Source: Aulostomus chinensis
Lineage: Eukaryota; Chordata; Actinopteri; Syngnathiformes; Aulostomidae
DNA length: 64,000 bases
NCBI GenBank assembly: GCA_037954235.1
Contig: JBBMOA010000004.1
Span: 13,631,101-13,695,100, forward strand
Direction: 5' to 3'
Shown here: positions 62,596 through 64,000 of the stretch, piece after piece
How the letters are laid out: each line of letters begins with the position of its first letter
How positions within the stretch are numbered: position 1 is the stretch's first letter
Program-made: the position numbers and the translations under genes
The notes under the pieces: model-generated
Seen by the model: the letters and a program-made list of their open reading frames with translations, nothing else
Told to the model about the DNA's origin: nothing
Databases searched by the model: none

Positions 62596-63974
62596 ATGTC
62601 ATCAGTGATGGTAAAGTTCAGAATAATTGGAAATTTCCGAACAAATAACCTCACACCAAAAAGCTTTGAGTGCTGATTCTGAATTTTTTATTTTTTATTT
62701 TTTTTATAGAATTCTTTCCAGGAGGGACAATCTGATTTGGAGGTGATCTTAGAATTCTTAGAGGAGTACTACAAACAATATTCTGGAGAATACGGTATGG
62801 CGGAGTTACATTATCACTCCAATTTCAGTTTGATATTTGCACGACTTATTGTTTTTTTGACTACAGGTGTGTCAGTGGATGACAAGAGTCTTACTGCAGA
62901 GGAAACATCACATGAGCAAAGCTGGAGGCCTTATGAACCTCCTGTAAGCATCGGAATTATTGTTGTTTTTTTAATGTCAGGTTATGTAGTAGTTGTAGTA
63001 GTAGTAGTAGTAGTAGTAGTAGTCGTCGTAGTAGTAGATCAAATAGATGGAATGCTTTCAAAATGAAGTATCATTGAAAAAAGCAGTGAAGCCTGCATAT
63101 GCAAGCCAAAGAGTTTAATGAATGGAAGCAAGTGCTTGTATTTTAATGTTGTCACCTTGAGAAAACTAAAGTTATTTTCTTGTAAAAACAGGTTCATTAT
63201 CTCATCATCTCAGAAAAAGAAAAGGCTCATTTCTATAAAAAAAAATAATAAGTCCTTTTTTTTTCTTTTTTTTTTGCCTCTCCAGTGTTCAACCCTGACT
63301 TTTCCAGCCAGTTCACTCCTCGTTCTGACATCTTTTCTTTATTTTTTGGATCTAAAACCAGTTGCCTCAAGTAGAGCGAAAGAGAAAAGACAAGGAAAAA
63401 AAGCTTGGTTTACATTAGAAAATATCTCACCGAGCAACAATCAACTGGTAATTTGACAAATAAGCGCATGAAGAAAATGAATAAATTCCTTAGCTTTTGC
63501 GCAGTTCTTCTTGAGAAAAATGGATAAAAGGCAAACCCAGTATATTTATAAATTACATAAAACCTGGTTAGCAAATTTTGTGGTGAATTGTGGTTACATA
63601 ATACATAAAAAGATTACAAACAAATCAACAACGCTATAGAAAACCAGATATGTACTTCATGAGACCTATCGTGCCACTTACTGATTTTCTCCTCGAGGTA
63701 CAGGATATGTAGAGCGAGGTGTATAGAAATATGTTGAATTAAGAGTGTGTGTATGTGCTGATGAAAAATCTAAGGCTGTTCAATAATGTGATTTTTTTTT
63801 TTTTCACCATCATCCCGTTAAAGAGTTTTAATCCTGCAATTCAAGCGGCGCTGGCACGCGACGAACCACCAGCCCCGGATCAAAACACATCAACATTGTC
63901 TGAGCGTAGGTCCCTGCCAAACTTTCTATCAACCAGACAGTTATCCAAACACCAGGCCACGGCAGCCACGAGCG
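62596..63974 (+). CDS. Putative tandem spic relative, N-terminal exons (runs off the window)
   Basis: Proposed exons: 62596-62610, 62710-62794, 62867-62943, 63824-63974. The frame stays open across them and exits in phase 1 at GTGAGT, 109 residues in. The protein starts MSSVM, then has an acidic helical segment (QSDLEVILEFLEEYYKQYSG), then SWRPYEPP and a Ser/Pro/Ala-rich stretch. No domain is recognisable. What points to spic is layout: exon 1 ends in ATG at the donor, and exit phases 0, 1, 0, 1 are the same as in spic, whose fifth exon carries the ETS domain. That exon would lie beyond the window. A strong acceptor at 63276-63285 suggests an alternative exon, but its open frame does not fit. 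It may instead be an unrelated gene. Confidence 0.45.
62986..63037. repeat. (GTA)n trinucleotide tract
   Basis: GTAGTA units with two GTC interruptions, inside intron 3 of the proposed spic-like gene. Confidence 0.95.
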
Positions 63975-64000
63975 GTGAGTTCTGCTTTTTTTGGTGACTA

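Noticed and set aside
63286..63446. Possible extra exon of the spic-like gene after a strong acceptor
   Set aside because: The phase-compatible frame is an odd hydrophobic/basic run, and the more protein-like frame (FNPDFSSQFTPRSD) has the wrong phase and a stop; left unassigned.

Overview
This window is nuclear DNA from a teleost fish, probably a percomorph. The genes have vertebrate exon structure with short GT-AG introns. The spacers are full of fish-type interspersed repeats, (CA)n, (GA)n and (GATA)n microsatellites, and long poly-G/poly-C runs. Gene models were assembled by hand: I matched each open frame to a vertebrate family, then chose splice sites so that the reading phase closes exactly across all exons. 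No database search was run.

Left part (1-33 kb): fgf23 (minus), fgf6 (minus) and rad51ap1 (plus). These genes are neighbours on human 12p13, so the order is conserved. Human C12orf4, which lies between FGF6 and RAD51AP1, is not seen. The 17 kb between fgf6 and rad51ap1 holds a truncated LINE with a 3' tail, tRNA-derived SINE-like copies, a 41-bp minisatellite, an unidentified 157-residue ORF and a complete tRNA-Leu(UAA) gene.

Middle part (34-55 kb): galnt8 (plus, also human 12p13), then ada2 (minus), atp6v1e1 (minus) and the terminal exon of bcl2l13 (plus). The last three belong to human 22q11. The window therefore crosses a junction between blocks that are 12p13 and 22q11 in human. bcl2l13 is represented only by its acidic C-terminal and membrane-anchor exon; I could not find its BH-domain exons.

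Right part (55-64 kb): a 5-kb spacer, then spic (an ETS factor of the PU.1/Spi-C group, plus), then a second gene cut by the window edge. The first four exons of this second gene have the same phases and the same ATG-at-donor layout as spic, so I propose it is a diverged tandem spic relative.

There is no operon logic here. The genes act separately in endocrine phosphate control (fgf23), muscle growth signalling (fgf6), recombination (rad51ap1), O-glycosylation (galnt8), extracellular adenosine metabolism (ada2), the vacuolar proton pump (atp6v1e1), mitophagy and apoptosis (bcl2l13) and myeloid or macrophage transcription (spic).
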